Notes under the pieces: generated by a model
What the model was told of the DNA's origin: nothing
The model's database searches: none
Seen by the model: the letters and a program-made list of their open reading frames with translations, nothing else
In this document: one piece after another, positions 1 through 7,012 of the stretch
Numbering within the stretch: the first letter of the stretch is position 1
Layout of the letters: every line of letters begins with the position of its first letter
Made by a program: the position numbers and the translations under genes
Origin: a bacterium
GTDB lineage: Bacteria > Caldisericota > Caldisericia > B22-G15
Direction of reading: 5' to 3'
Assembly: GCA_012517755.1 (NCBI GenBank)
Contig: JAAYUH010000160.1
Span: forward strand, 1-10,047
Length of the DNA: 10,047 nt

Positions 1-750
1 ACCATCATCGACTGATAATCCATCATCATAGAATTTATATTGAGGTGGATTATCTGCAATTGGTAGTCTTACTGAAATTAAAATATCTCTTAAATTTGAT
101 TTCATCTCTTCTATTATTTCAAAAAGAATTCTTGCTCTATTAAATGGACTACCACCATACTCATCCTTTCTCTTATTTATCATAGGTGATAAAAATTGAT
201 TAATAAGAAATCCGTGCCCTGCATGAATCTCAATCATATCATATCCTGCATCTCTTGCTCTTCTTCCAGCTTCTTTAAAGGAGAGCACAATTTCTCTAAT
301 TTTTTCTTTTGGTAGATCCTCTTCATTTATTGATTTTAATGGTTTTCTTGAATCTTCTTCGTCTTCAAAGACAAAATTACTTTCATCTTTATTCATTAAC
401 ATATTTTTGAGTTCTGGAATATCAAATAAATTTGCTCCAGCATGATTTATTTCAATTGCAATTTTTACATCATTATTGTGGACCCTTTTCACTAATTCTT
501 TATGCCCATCAATGAATTTATCATCTGATAAAAGCATTTGATTTGGCATTACCCTTGACTCTTTTGATGGAAAAGCATTTTCGGTAATGAGTAGCCCCAT
601 TCCAAGTTTGGACATCTTTTCATAATAATTTAAAATTGTCTCATTAACAAAGCCACCTTTTTCTTCATTCCTAACTGCAATAGGTGGCATAACAATTCTA
701 TTTTTTAGTTTCATATTCTTTATTGTTATCTCTTCAAAAAGTTTGCTCAA
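1..750 (-). CDS. NADH:flavin oxidoreductase / Old Yellow Enzyme family, N-terminal 250 residues (cut by window edge)
   Basis: FMN-dependent TIM-barrel oxidoreductase of the OYE family, a cytosolic group that reduces activated double bonds with NAD(P)H. The reading frame is open from a TTG at 750 to the left edge. Visible signatures are the N-terminal FMN strand (about residues 16-24, LKNRIVMPP), an INHAGAN segment at 101-107 in the place of the usual Q-L-x-H-x-G-R motif, and the strongly conserved block at 175-205 (IHAGHGFLINQFLSP, then NKRKDEYGGS and NRAR). The start is set by AAGGAGG six bases upstream of TTG; no ATG lies nearby until residue 13, which would remove the first strand. The C-terminus is outside the window, so a short OYE cannot be told from a long FadH-like enzyme with an Fe-S and NAD-binding extension. 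Residues 118-140 form an acidic, poorly conserved loop. The family call is firm; the substrate is unknown. Confidence 0.93.
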   Translation of the reverse strand, partial: MSKLFEEITIKNMKLKNRIVMPPIAVRNEEKGGFVNETILNYYEKMSKLGMGLLITENAFPSKESRVMPNQMLLSDDKFIDGHKELVKRVHNNDVKIAIEINHAGANLFDIPELKNMLMNKDESNFVFEDEEDSRKPLKSINEEDLPKEKIREIVLSFKEAGRRARDAGYDMIEIHAGHGFLINQFLSPMINKRKDEYGGSPFNRARILFEIIEEMKSNLRDILISVRLPIADNPPQYKFYDDGLSVDDG

Positions 751-756
751 TGTGCA

Positions 757-778
757 CCTCCTTTATTAAATTATACCA
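757..778 (-). promoter_or_regulatory. Extended -10 promoter and Shine-Dalgarno of the flavin oxidoreductase gene
   Basis: Read on the minus strand, TGG precedes TATAAT (hexamer 775-770), which makes an extended -10 element. GGAGG follows at 761-757, six bases before the TTG start. Transcription would begin near 763, leaving a leader of only about 13 nt that is almost entirely the ribosome binding site. No good -35 hexamer is visible at 16-18 bp spacing, which is usual for extended -10 promoters. Inferred from sequence only. Confidence 0.5.
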
Positions 779-883
779 ATTAAAATTTTATAAACTAAAA
801 TTAAAAATATAGTTTGACTTCCTGATATAATTTTTAGTTTTCAAAAACAGGTTGTCTACTTTCGTAAACCATTATACATAAAT

Positions 884-911
884 TTGTAATTTAGAAAAAT
901 TCTTATATAAT
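884..911 (+). promoter_or_regulatory. Likely sigma-70-type promoter of the ECF S-component gene
   Basis: TTGTAA (884-889) and TATAAT (906-911) are separated by 16 bp. Transcription would start near 918, about 40 nt before the ATG at 958, with GGAGG at 946-950. Two further TATAAT boxes lie at 826-831 (preceded by TGA, an extended -10) and 930-935, so the exact start is not certain in this AT-rich stretch. The 40-nt leader is too short for a known vitamin riboswitch. Even from the 826 box (about 120 nt) I recognise no riboswitch fold. Apart from these boxes and the divergent promoter of the oxidoreductase, nothing else is seen between 779 and 945. Confidence 0.5.
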
Positions 912-957
912 ATGATAAGATTTATTTATTATAATCTCTTAAAAAGGAGGTTTATCA

Positions 958-1659
958 ATGAAATTAACTACCAGAGAAATAACAATGGCAGGGATACTTG
1001 GTGCTATAACAATTGTTCTTGGATTTACATATCTTGGGTATATACCCCTGCCTACCCCTGCTGGTGCAGCAACTTTAATGCATATTCCTGTTATTATTTC
1101 AGGGATAGTTCTTGGTGCAAAAATTGGTGCTCTTGTTGGAACAATTTTTGGTCTTTCAGCAATTTATTATTTTACATCTATTGCACCTATATGGGTTCTT
1201 TTTCCAGCAAGACCTTTAATTGGAGTTTTTGCAGCGTTATCTTTTAATTTTTTTTATAAATTTTTAGGAAAAGAAAAAGGAAAAAAATATATATTTTTTA
1301 GTATTATTTTATCTTTAATATTCTTTTTGATGGTTTTTTGGGTATTTAGAAATTATAAAATTAATATTATATTATCAATAATTTTATCTTTTGTTATCGC
1401 AGTTTTAATTTTTTATTTTCTTATGAAAACAAACCCCCTTGTTGCATCTATGACATTTGCATCAATAATAGGTAGTATGACGAATACAGTTATTACACTT
1501 GGCCTTGGCGTTGTTTTTAATATTTCAAACATTCAACAAGCAATATATGTAGGTGCTGTACAGGGAATACCAGAAGCAATACTTGCAGTTTTTGTTTGCG
1601 TACCTATTTCTATTTATTTAAGAAGATATGTAGTAGGAACAACTCAGAGAACTATTTGA
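958..1659 (+). CDS. ECF transporter S component (substrate-binding membrane subunit), unknown vitamin substrate
   Basis: Integral membrane protein of 233 residues, most similar in pattern to the substrate-capture subunits of energy-coupling-factor importers. These work with a shared T subunit and two ATPases, none of which are in this window. Family-like features are the N-terminal T-x-R-E-I-T-x-A helix (about 5-28), the PLPTPAGAATLMHIPVI segment (30-46), the glycine-rich helix GIVLGAKIGALVGTIFGL (49-66) and an F-P-A-R-P-L-I-G motif (82-89). Helices near 160-187 and 195-221 complete the core. Residues about 108-157 hold two extra very hydrophobic stretches (111-130 and 136-156), making the protein longer than the usual 170-200 residues. 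GGAGG at 946-950 lies seven bases before the ATG. It is a single gene facing the convergent operon, so neighbours and leader give no hint of the ligand. Confidence 0.85.
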   Translation: MKLTTREITMAGILGAITIVLGFTYLGYIPLPTPAGAATLMHIPVIISGIVLGAKIGALVGTIFGLSAIYYFTSIAPIWVLFPARPLIGVFAALSFNFFYKFLGKEKGKKYIFFSIILSLIFFLMVFWVFRNYKINIILSIILSFVIAVLIFYFLMKTNPLVASMTFASIIGSMTNTVITLGLGVVFNISNIQQAIYVGAVQGIPEAILAVFVCVPISIYLRRYVVGTTQRTI

Positions 1660-1665
1660 TATTAA

Positions 1666-1844
1666 ACTGATACTTCTGGATTCCCAATCAAGTTGGGAAT
1701 GACAATAAAGTCAACTGATACTTCTGGATTCCCAATCAAGTTGGGAATGACAATAAAGAGACTGATACTTCTGGATTCCAAATCAAGTTGGGAGAGACAT
1801 TAAAGATAAAAGGATTCCCAATTAAGTTTGGAATGATAATAAAG
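1666..1844. repeat. Array of three 45-bp palindrome-bearing repeats plus one decayed copy
   Basis: Unit 1 (1666-1710) and unit 2 (1714-1758) are identical over 45 bp. Unit 3 (1761-1805) differs at four positions. Unit 4 (about 1811-1844) keeps the last 34 bp with four changes. Unit spacing is 48 and 47 bp, leaving only 2-3 bp between the full copies. Each core is an inverted repeat, ATTCCCAA-TCAAG-TTGGGAAT, giving a perfect 8-bp stem with a 5-nt loop at 1680-1700 and 1728-1748. The stems of units 3 and 4 carry mismatches. The array fills the gap between the convergent ECF gene and the seven-gene operon. It resembles the dispersed GGATTCCC...GGGAATGAC palindromes found between genes in many bacteria (REP/MITE-like). 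The spacers are too short for CRISPR. Confidence 0.85.
1801..1834 (-). terminator. Possible weak intrinsic terminator of the seven-gene operon, made from repeat unit 4
   Basis: On the minus strand, 19 bp after the stop of the last operon gene, an 8-bp stem with one A-G mismatch (1834-1827 with 1821-1814, loop 1826-1822) is followed by CCTTTTATCTTT. The T-rich tail is imperfect and the stem is weak, so termination here is a guess. The plus-strand reading has no T tract, so the ECF gene would need a different mode of termination. Confidence 0.25.
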
Positions 1845-1852
1845 ACAAAAAA

Positions 1853-2782
1853 TTATTTTATATCAAACCATCCGCCAAAAATAGGGGTTTCAACTATCTT
1901 TCCATCTGATGATATGGTTTTTTCAAATGTTTGAACAAAAGTTGAGCCATATTCAGAAGTTTCTATAAAAGCAATATTTACTCTCTTTACCTCCTTTTTT
2001 AGATTTGCGTCTAAAACATATGGAACTCTTGGATCCAATTGTGACATATAAATTGAATAGAGGTTCCACATCAATATATCGAGATTATCATCACTATAAA
2101 CGACTTTATTTTTTAAAATATCTTTTGCTTCATCCCTTGTAATTAAATATGTATGAGATGGTAATCCACAGGATAATAATTCAATAATTTTATCCTTTTC
2201 TTCTTTTGAATATTGGCTATTTATCAAAAGTCTTTCCATGGTATGTTTAATAAGATAGAGTGATCTATTAACAGAACCTATTACAAGTGGGTGAAGGTTG
2301 TTTAAAAGATTGTTCATTATCTCTTCCTTTTCTTTTATCCCTCTTGATTCTATAAAATCAAAAAAAGAGGTTAAATCTTGTATTGAGACTGGAAGGAGTT
2401 CGCCCTTGACTCCTTTTGGATTCAATGGCGATCTTGTTTGTGGATCAACAGGAGTTAGTTCAGCCATTTTACCCATAACAATTTCATCTGCTCCAAGCGC
2501 AAGAAGTGTACCTGCAGAATGAGCTCTATATGGAATCAAAACAGAAAATTTCTTGGTAAATTCTCTAATTATATTTACAATTTTTAAAGGTACTTCAAGA
2601 AAGCCGCCAGTTGTATGAAGAATTAAATCAATTTTTTCAACTTTGCCAATTCTTCTCAAATTATTATAAATAACCTCAACAGCATCTTGTGCAATTGTTG
2701 AATTTAAACCAAGAAAATATACTAAAACTTTTGATTTTCTATAATTCTCAATCTCTTTTATTAAATCTTTTTTGTCCATCAT
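1853..2782 (-). CDS. SDH-type (ClpP/SppA-fold) cytosolic serine peptidase
   Basis: A 309-residue protein matching the serine dehydrogenase proteinase family (SDH_sah, Pfam PF01972), relatives of SppA and ClpP. The crotonase-like core spans about residues 18-120: IDLILHTTGG at 51-60, then AHSAGTLLALGADEIVMG at 87-104, where Ser89 is the expected nucleophile, then LTPVDPQ at 109-115. The C-terminal part (HPLVIGSVNRS at 164-174 and SHTYLITRDEA at 209-219) is also family-like. No signal peptide or membrane helix is visible, so it should act in the cytoplasm. Two ATGs lie in tandem at 2782 and 2779. GAGGAGG upstream leaves 1 nt to the first but 4 nt to the second, so the second (308 residues) may be used. 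The start overlaps the tsaB stop (ATGATG), and this is the last gene of the operon. Physiological substrates of the family are poorly known. Confidence 0.85.
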   Translation of the reverse strand: MMDKKDLIKEIENYRKSKVLVYFLGLNSTIAQDAVEVIYNNLRRIGKVEKIDLILHTTGGFLEVPLKIVNIIREFTKKFSVLIPYRAHSAGTLLALGADEIVMGKMAELTPVDPQTRSPLNPKGVKGELLPVSIQDLTSFFDFIESRGIKEKEEIMNNLLNNLHPLVIGSVNRSLYLIKHTMERLLINSQYSKEEKDKIIELLSCGLPSHTYLITRDEAKDILKNKVVYSDDNLDILMWNLYSIYMSQLDPRVPYVLDANLKKEVKRVNIAFIETSEYGSTFVQTFEKTISSDGKIVETPIFGGWFDIK

Positions 2783-3399
2783 TCCTCCTCTTTGTATATT
2801 TTATAAATTGATTCTGGTTCTCTTAAATAAAGAGGTGATATTTTTTTATAATCTTCAAATTTCCCCTCTTTAAATTTATTAAGACCTATTATACCAATAT
2901 CACCAGCATCTATTTTTAAATATATCTTTTTATCTCTTTCAATTTTTTTATACAAATTAAATTCAGGAAAAATTAAAATTTCATCATATTTATGTAAATT
3001 TTCAATTTTATCTAATGAAATTTTTTTATTTTTATATAAAAACGCCTCTTTTAAACCAGCATTAACTACGATAAAGTAATCTTTCAAATCAATTGATTTC
3101 GAGATCACTTCAAATGTATTAATTGAAGATATTGGTAAATTATAAAGATAACCCAATGTTTTTATTATTGAGAAACCCATTCTTAAACCCGTGAAAGACC
3201 CCGGTCCACTTATTATCGAGGCGAACATAATTTTTTTAAAATCTAAGTTATAAGTTTTAAAGAGATAATCAATTGCATAATAGTGATCATTTTTTTGAGA
3301 GTAAGAATAATACCAATTAACCTCTGCTAAAATATTTTCATTTTGTAAAATTGCAATATTATAAGGTTCAATACAGGTATTTATTGCAAGGCTATACAT
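2779..3399 (-). CDS. tsaB: tRNA t6A37 threonylcarbamoyladenosine biosynthesis protein TsaB
   Basis: Cytosolic scaffold protein with an ASKHA fold. With TsaD and TsaE it transfers the threonylcarbamoyl group to A37 of ANN-decoding tRNAs. The N-terminus MYSLAINTCIEPYNIAIL matches the family's L-x-I-D-T-S opening, with Asn-Thr-Cys instead of Asp-Thr-Ser. The hallmark SGPGSFTGLRMG lies at 64-75, followed by a helix-rich LGYLYNLPISSINTFE (82-97) that normally contacts TsaD. At 206 residues it is slightly shorter than the usual 215-235. The ATG at 3399 lies inside the 3' end of tsaE (19-nt overlap) with a distant GGAGAGG, so translation is probably coupled. The gene ends in the start of the SDH-type peptidase. 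TsaD and TsaC are not in this window. Confidence 0.95.
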   Translation of the reverse strand: MYSLAINTCIEPYNIAILQNENILAEVNWYYSYSQKNDHYYAIDYLFKTYNLDFKKIMFASIISGPGSFTGLRMGFSIIKTLGYLYNLPISSINTFEVISKSIDLKDYFIVVNAGLKEAFLYKNKKISLDKIENLHKYDEILIFPEFNLYKKIERDKKIYLKIDAGDIGIIGLNKFKEGKFEDYKKISPLYLREPESIYKIYKEEE

Positions 3400-3839
3400 C
3401 TTTTTATTACTTCCTCTCCATTTAAAATAATATTAAAAATTCTATCTTCGTTTACTACTTCTATATCTATTTTTATATGTTCAAGATCATTGAAACTATT
3501 TTTTAATTTATCTGCCCATTCAATACAAACCACACCATTTTCTAAAAATTCAAAAAGACCTAAATTATATATCTCCTCTCCGTCTAATCTATATAAATCA
3601 ATATGATACAATTTATATTTCCCTGAATATTCTGAAACTATAACAAATGATGGAGATTTAACATATAAATCAATATCCAAACCTTTTGCAATGCCCTTTA
3701 TTAAAGTTGTTTTACCTGCTCCAAGTTCTCCAGATATTAATAATAAATCACCTGGTAAAAGAGACTTACCAATTTTTTTACCAAGATCAATAGTTTCATC
3801 ACTATTTTTTGTTTTTATCTTTACCCTTTTTTGTTTCAC
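3381..3839 (-). CDS. tsaE: tRNA t6A37 biosynthesis P-loop ATPase TsaE (YjeE family)
   Basis: ATPase that drives turnover of the TsaB-TsaD complex in t6A37 tRNA modification. From a GTG at 3839 the protein has 152 residues, the normal size. It opens with K-T-K-N-S-D-E-T-I-D-L-G (9-20), has the Walker A loop GELGAGKTT (37-45), the SPSFVIVSEY switch-like segment (62-71), YHIDLYRL (78-85) and an I-E-W-A-D motif (107-111), all typical of TsaE. The frame stays open upstream to an ATG at 3881 and a TTG at 3896. Those would add a hydrophobic leader that merely shadows the Lon-like reading frame, so GTG is preferred. No Shine-Dalgarno precedes it, and the 38-nt overlap with the upstream gene points to translational coupling. 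Function is certain; the exact start is less so. Confidence 0.95.
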   Translation of the reverse strand: MKQKRVKIKTKNSDETIDLGKKIGKSLLPGDLLLISGELGAGKTTLIKGIAKGLDIDLYVKSPSFVIVSEYSGKYKLYHIDLYRLDGEEIYNLGLFEFLENGVVCIEWADKLKNSFNDLEHIKIDIEVVNEDRIFNIILNGEEVIKRCIALQ

Positions 3840-6162
3840 CAAATTTTTTATAATCAATTGCAAGTTTATAAAGAGATTCATTAACTTTTTTATCAATCTC
3901 TTCGATTGGAAGGCCTGTTAAAATTTCTAAACCCTCATCACTTGTTTTTATTGCATAAATATGAAATTTTCCGTCTTTGACAGCATCGACAACCTCTTTT
4001 TTAAGCATAAGATCCTTTTTGTTCTGAAAAGGAATTATTACTCCCTGTTTTCCATTAAAGCCATTTATTTTACAGGTCTCGAAAAATCCTTCTATCTTTC
4101 TATTAACACCACCAATTGGCTGAATCTCTCCTTTTTGATTAACCGAGCCTGTGACTGCATAATATTGTTTTATTGGAATATTCGCAATACTTGAAATTAA
4201 TGCATATAATTCTGCACTTGATGCACTGTCCCCCTCAACTTCTTCATAAGATTGTTCAAAAGTGAGAGTTGCTGAAAGTGAAAGTGGTTTGTCTTTCGCA
4301 TATCTTTCTCCAAGAAAACCCGAAAGAATCATAACTCCTTTGTCATGTATCCTTCCAGATAATTTAACCTCTCTTTCTATATTAACAACACCTTTAGCTC
4401 CCATTGAAATATTTGCAGTAATTTTTGTAGGTCTTCCAAATTCAAAATCTCCCAAGGAGATTATTGCAAGTCCATTAATTTGTCCAACTTTTTCTCCGTC
4501 AACATCAATTAAAATTGTTCCATCTTTTATTAAATCAAGTATCTTTTTTTCAATCAAATTTGATCTATACTCCTTCTCTTCTATTGCCTTGGTTATATGT
4601 TTTTCTTCAATATAATTACTATTTTCTTTATCTGCCCAATAGTTTGCCTCTGTAATTAAATCACCTATAACCTGAAACCTTGTTGTGACTTTATTTTGAT
4701 TCTCAACTACTCTTGATCCATAATCAATTACTTCACTTACAGCATCAACTGTTAGATTTTTTAAATTTGATTTTTTTACAAAACTACTTATAAAATTTAT
4801 ATATTTCTGTATATTTTCTTCATTTCTATCCATCTCGGTATCAAAATCTGCTTTAACTTTAAAAAGTTTTTTAAAATCATCATCATTATAATAAAGAAGA
4901 TAATATATATATGGAGTTCCAATTAGTATGACCCTTAAATCAATTGGAATAGATTCTGGTTTGATAGATACTGTTGGAACTACTTTTAACTGTTCAAGTG
5001 GATTTTCAATTATTGATTCTTTATTTTTAAGTGTCCTTTTTAAAGTGTCCCATGAAAACTGGTTTATTAACAAATCAAAAGCATTTATTATCAAATACCC
5101 ACCATTTGCTCTATGAATAGACCCAGGTTTTATTAAGTTAAAATTTGTTACCATAAAGCCCATCTTCGTTTCATAATCAATTCCACCAAAAAGGTTGTAA
5201 TATGTTGGATTTATTTCATAGACAACAGGAGCACCTTTTGTTTTAGAATTATCAACAAAAACATTTATTTTATATCTTTTTAAAAATTCATTTATCTCTT
5301 CTGGTTGTTTTGGTTCTCTGAAAAAAGAGAGATTTTCAATTATATCATCTTTTAGGGATTCAAGATATTCACTTACTTCAGGCACATCTTCATATTTTGA
5401 AATCAAATCTTTGAGAAGATGACCAATAGAAAAAACTGCAACTTCGTTATCAAGATCTTTTAATGCTTCAAAAGTTCTTTTATCAATTTTTTTTAATTTT
5501 GAAACAACCTCATTAATCTCTTCAAGAAGCTTCTCACCCTCTTCTTGAATTTTTTTCTGCACTTCAGGAGAAAGTTTAGCAAAATCTTCTGGTTTTAAAG
5601 GTTGACCATTCTGTATTGGTATAGTCAATACACCAGTTGGCGCAAATTGAATAAGAAATCCCTTCTCTTTTGCCATTGCATCGACTTGTTCAATGAGTTT
5701 TTCTTTTTCAATCTGGAATCTTTTAACTACTTCATTTCTTCTTTTTTCATAATCTTCTGCTTCAAATGCTTTTGGTATTGTTTTTATAATGGTAGATATT
5801 AGTTCATCTATATCTTTTGCAAAGAAATTTCCTCTTCCTGCTGGAAATTTAATCAAATTTGGTCTATCTGGATTTTTGAAATTATAAACATAAATTATAT
5901 CATCTGGGGTTTCTTCATTTTTAGCTTTTTCTTCAACTATTTTTCTAATTGAAGATGTTCTACCAGAACCAGGAACACCTGAGACATATAAATTATATCC
6001 ATCAACTTTAATATCAAGAGCAAAATTAATTGAGCTTAATGCTCTATCTTGTCCTATAAGATATTCAATTGGCTGTAACTCTTCAGTTGTTTTAAATTTA
6101 AACATACTTTTATCACAACATTTATAAAGTTCTTTAAAATTTAATTCTGAATTTTTTTCCAT
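3802..6162 (-). CDS. Lon-like ATP-binding protease (LonB/LonC-type AAA plus Lon proteolytic domain)
   Basis: A 786-residue cytosolic protein combining an N-terminal atypical AAA region with a C-terminal Lon Ser-Lys protease (S16). It lacks the LAN substrate-binding domain of classical LonA. The P loop is GVPGSGRTS (62-70), with Arg68 where Lys is canonical. A helical insertion with coiled-coil character follows (about 135-290), then GGYLIINAFDLL (354-365) in the Walker B place, with Asn360 where an acidic residue would be expected. The protease domain (about 560-755) carries EGDSAS with catalytic Ser646, TGSVNQKGEIQPIGGVNRKIEGF with catalytic Lys689, and the usual family spacing. The C-terminus is a lysine-rich tail. 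ATG at 6162 has GGAGGAG seven bases upstream, overlapping the degV stop. It probably degrades misfolded or specific cytosolic proteins; ATP dependence is uncertain given the altered Walker residues. Confidence 0.92.
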   Translation of the reverse strand: MEKNSELNFKELYKCCDKSMFKFKTTEELQPIEYLIGQDRALSSINFALDIKVDGYNLYVSGVPGSGRTSSIRKIVEEKAKNEETPDDIIYVYNFKNPDRPNLIKFPAGRGNFFAKDIDELISTIIKTIPKAFEAEDYEKRRNEVVKRFQIEKEKLIEQVDAMAKEKGFLIQFAPTGVLTIPIQNGQPLKPEDFAKLSPEVQKKIQEEGEKLLEEINEVVSKLKKIDKRTFEALKDLDNEVAVFSIGHLLKDLISKYEDVPEVSEYLESLKDDIIENLSFFREPKQPEEINEFLKRYKINVFVDNSKTKGAPVVYEINPTYYNLFGGIDYETKMGFMVTNFNLIKPGSIHRANGGYLIINAFDLLINQFSWDTLKRTLKNKESIIENPLEQLKVVPTVSIKPESIPIDLRVILIGTPYIYYLLYYNDDDFKKLFKVKADFDTEMDRNEENIQKYINFISSFVKKSNLKNLTVDAVSEVIDYGSRVVENQNKVTTRFQVIGDLITEANYWADKENSNYIEEKHITKAIEEKEYRSNLIEKKILDLIKDGTILIDVDGEKVGQINGLAIISLGDFEFGRPTKITANISMGAKGVVNIEREVKLSGRIHDKGVMILSGFLGERYAKDKPLSLSATLTFEQSYEEVEGDSASSAELYALISSIANIPIKQYYAVTGSVNQKGEIQPIGGVNRKIEGFFETCKINGFNGKQGVIIPFQNKKDLMLKKEVVDAVKDGKFHIYAIKTSDEGLEILTGLPIEEIDKKVNESLYKLAIDYKKFGETKKGKDKNKK

Positions 6163-6163
6163 A

Positions 6164-7009
6164 TTACTCCTCCAAATAATTTATAGATACTCCAAGTGCT
6201 CCAGGTCCAGAATGGACACCAAGAGCACTACCAACAATTTTAGTAAAATGATATTTTGGATTTACTTTTGATAATATACTATTTTTTAACTCTTCTAACT
6301 CTTTTTTTGCGTCAAGATGTACAAATGCAAGTTCAAACTTTCCTTTGGTATCTTTTATATTTTCAGTTACTATTCTATTCAATTCTTTTATTGAATTATT
6401 TCTTCCTCTAACGATCTTATAAATTTTTGGAATAGCTTCTTTCATATGAAGGATTGGTTTGATATCTAAAATATTGAGTACTAAACCTTTTACATCATTA
6501 ACCCTTCCTCCTTTATAAACATATTCAAGAGTATTGAGGGTAAAAAATAGCTGAACTTTTGAAACAATTTTGTTAAATTTAGATAAAATTTCTTTTTTTG
6601 GTATTCCATTTTCAATTAAATCAATAATGTTCTTAACAACAAACCCATAACCAACAGATATGTTTTCAGAATCAAGAACATCAATTTTATCTGTATTAAT
6701 TTCTTCTTTTGCAATTTTAGCGCTATTGAAGGTACCAGAACTTTTACTTGTAATATGAATTGATATTATCTCATCACCCTTTTCAATTATATCTTTATAT
6801 GTATTGATAAAATCCTGAATAGGAGGTTGAGATGTAGTAATATTTTTTTCTTTTTTTAATAATTCAACAAACTCTTCACTTTTAATATCAATACCATCTT
6901 TATAAAACCTATCTTTAATCTTAAAATATAAAGGGATTACTTTAATATCTTTTTCTTTAATATATTCGTCTGGTAAATCACATGATGAGTCAACTACGAT
7001 TTTTATCAT
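6164..7009 (-). CDS. DegV family fatty-acid-binding protein (FakB-like)
   Basis: A 281-residue soluble DegV-fold protein. Family members bind one fatty acid and present it to FakA, which phosphorylates it to acyl-phosphate for phospholipid synthesis. Visible signatures: VDSSCDLP (6-13), TTSQP (58-62), SIHITSKSSGTFNSA (83-97), LEYVYKGGR (161-169), LDIKPIL (181-187), RGR (201-203) and HSGPGALG (266-273), covering both lobes. The length is normal. ATG at 7009 is preceded by TTGGAG six to ten bases upstream, which overlaps the fakA stop; the gap to fakA is 3 bp and to the Lon-like gene 1 bp. Direct adjacency to fakA supports a FakB role over other DegV functions, but chain-length preference cannot be read from the sequence. 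Confidence 0.94.
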   Translation of the reverse strand: MIKIVVDSSCDLPDEYIKEKDIKVIPLYFKIKDRFYKDGIDIKSEEFVELLKKEKNITTSQPPIQDFINTYKDIIEKGDEIISIHITSKSSGTFNSAKIAKEEINTDKIDVLDSENISVGYGFVVKNIIDLIENGIPKKEILSKFNKIVSKVQLFFTLNTLEYVYKGGRVNDVKGLVLNILDIKPILHMKEAIPKIYKIVRGRNNSIKELNRIVTENIKDTKGKFELAFVHLDAKKELEELKNSILSKVNPKYHFTKIVGSALGVHSGPGALGVSINYLEE

Positions 7010-7012
7010 TTT

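Noticed and set aside
814..831. TTGACT and TATAAT as a promoter pair on the plus strand
   Set aside because: The two hexamers are only 6 bp apart, far from the needed 16-18 bp. The TATAAT could act alone as an extended -10, but not with this TTGACT.
838..957. Possible vitamin riboswitch before the ECF gene
   Set aside because: The best promoter (884-911) leaves a leader of about 40 nt, and no known riboswitch core or stable multi-helix fold could be recognised in the longer stretch.
912..1247. 111-codon plus-strand open frame overlapping the ECF gene
   Set aside because: It is a shifted-frame shadow of the ECF S component, rich in Cys, Trp and Tyr, with no family resemblance.
1666..1844. 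Possible CRISPR array
   Set aside because: Repeats are separated by only 2-3 bp with no spacer-length unique sequence, and no cas genes are near.
2298..2522. Plus-strand open frame inside the SDH-type peptidase gene
   Set aside because: Antisense shadow of a strongly conserved coding region, with no ribosome binding site. The same applies to the plus-strand frames at 3691-3921, 3961-4194, 4262-4615, 4928-5116, 5602-5802 and 7497-7688.
3826..3832. A-AAA-AAG slippery heptamer in frame near the end of the Lon-like gene
   Set aside because: A -1 slip reaches a TAA after one codon (GGG TAA), removing only a few lysine-rich residues and not joining tsaE, which lies in the other frame. No stimulatory structure was recognised; probably just a lysine-rich tail.
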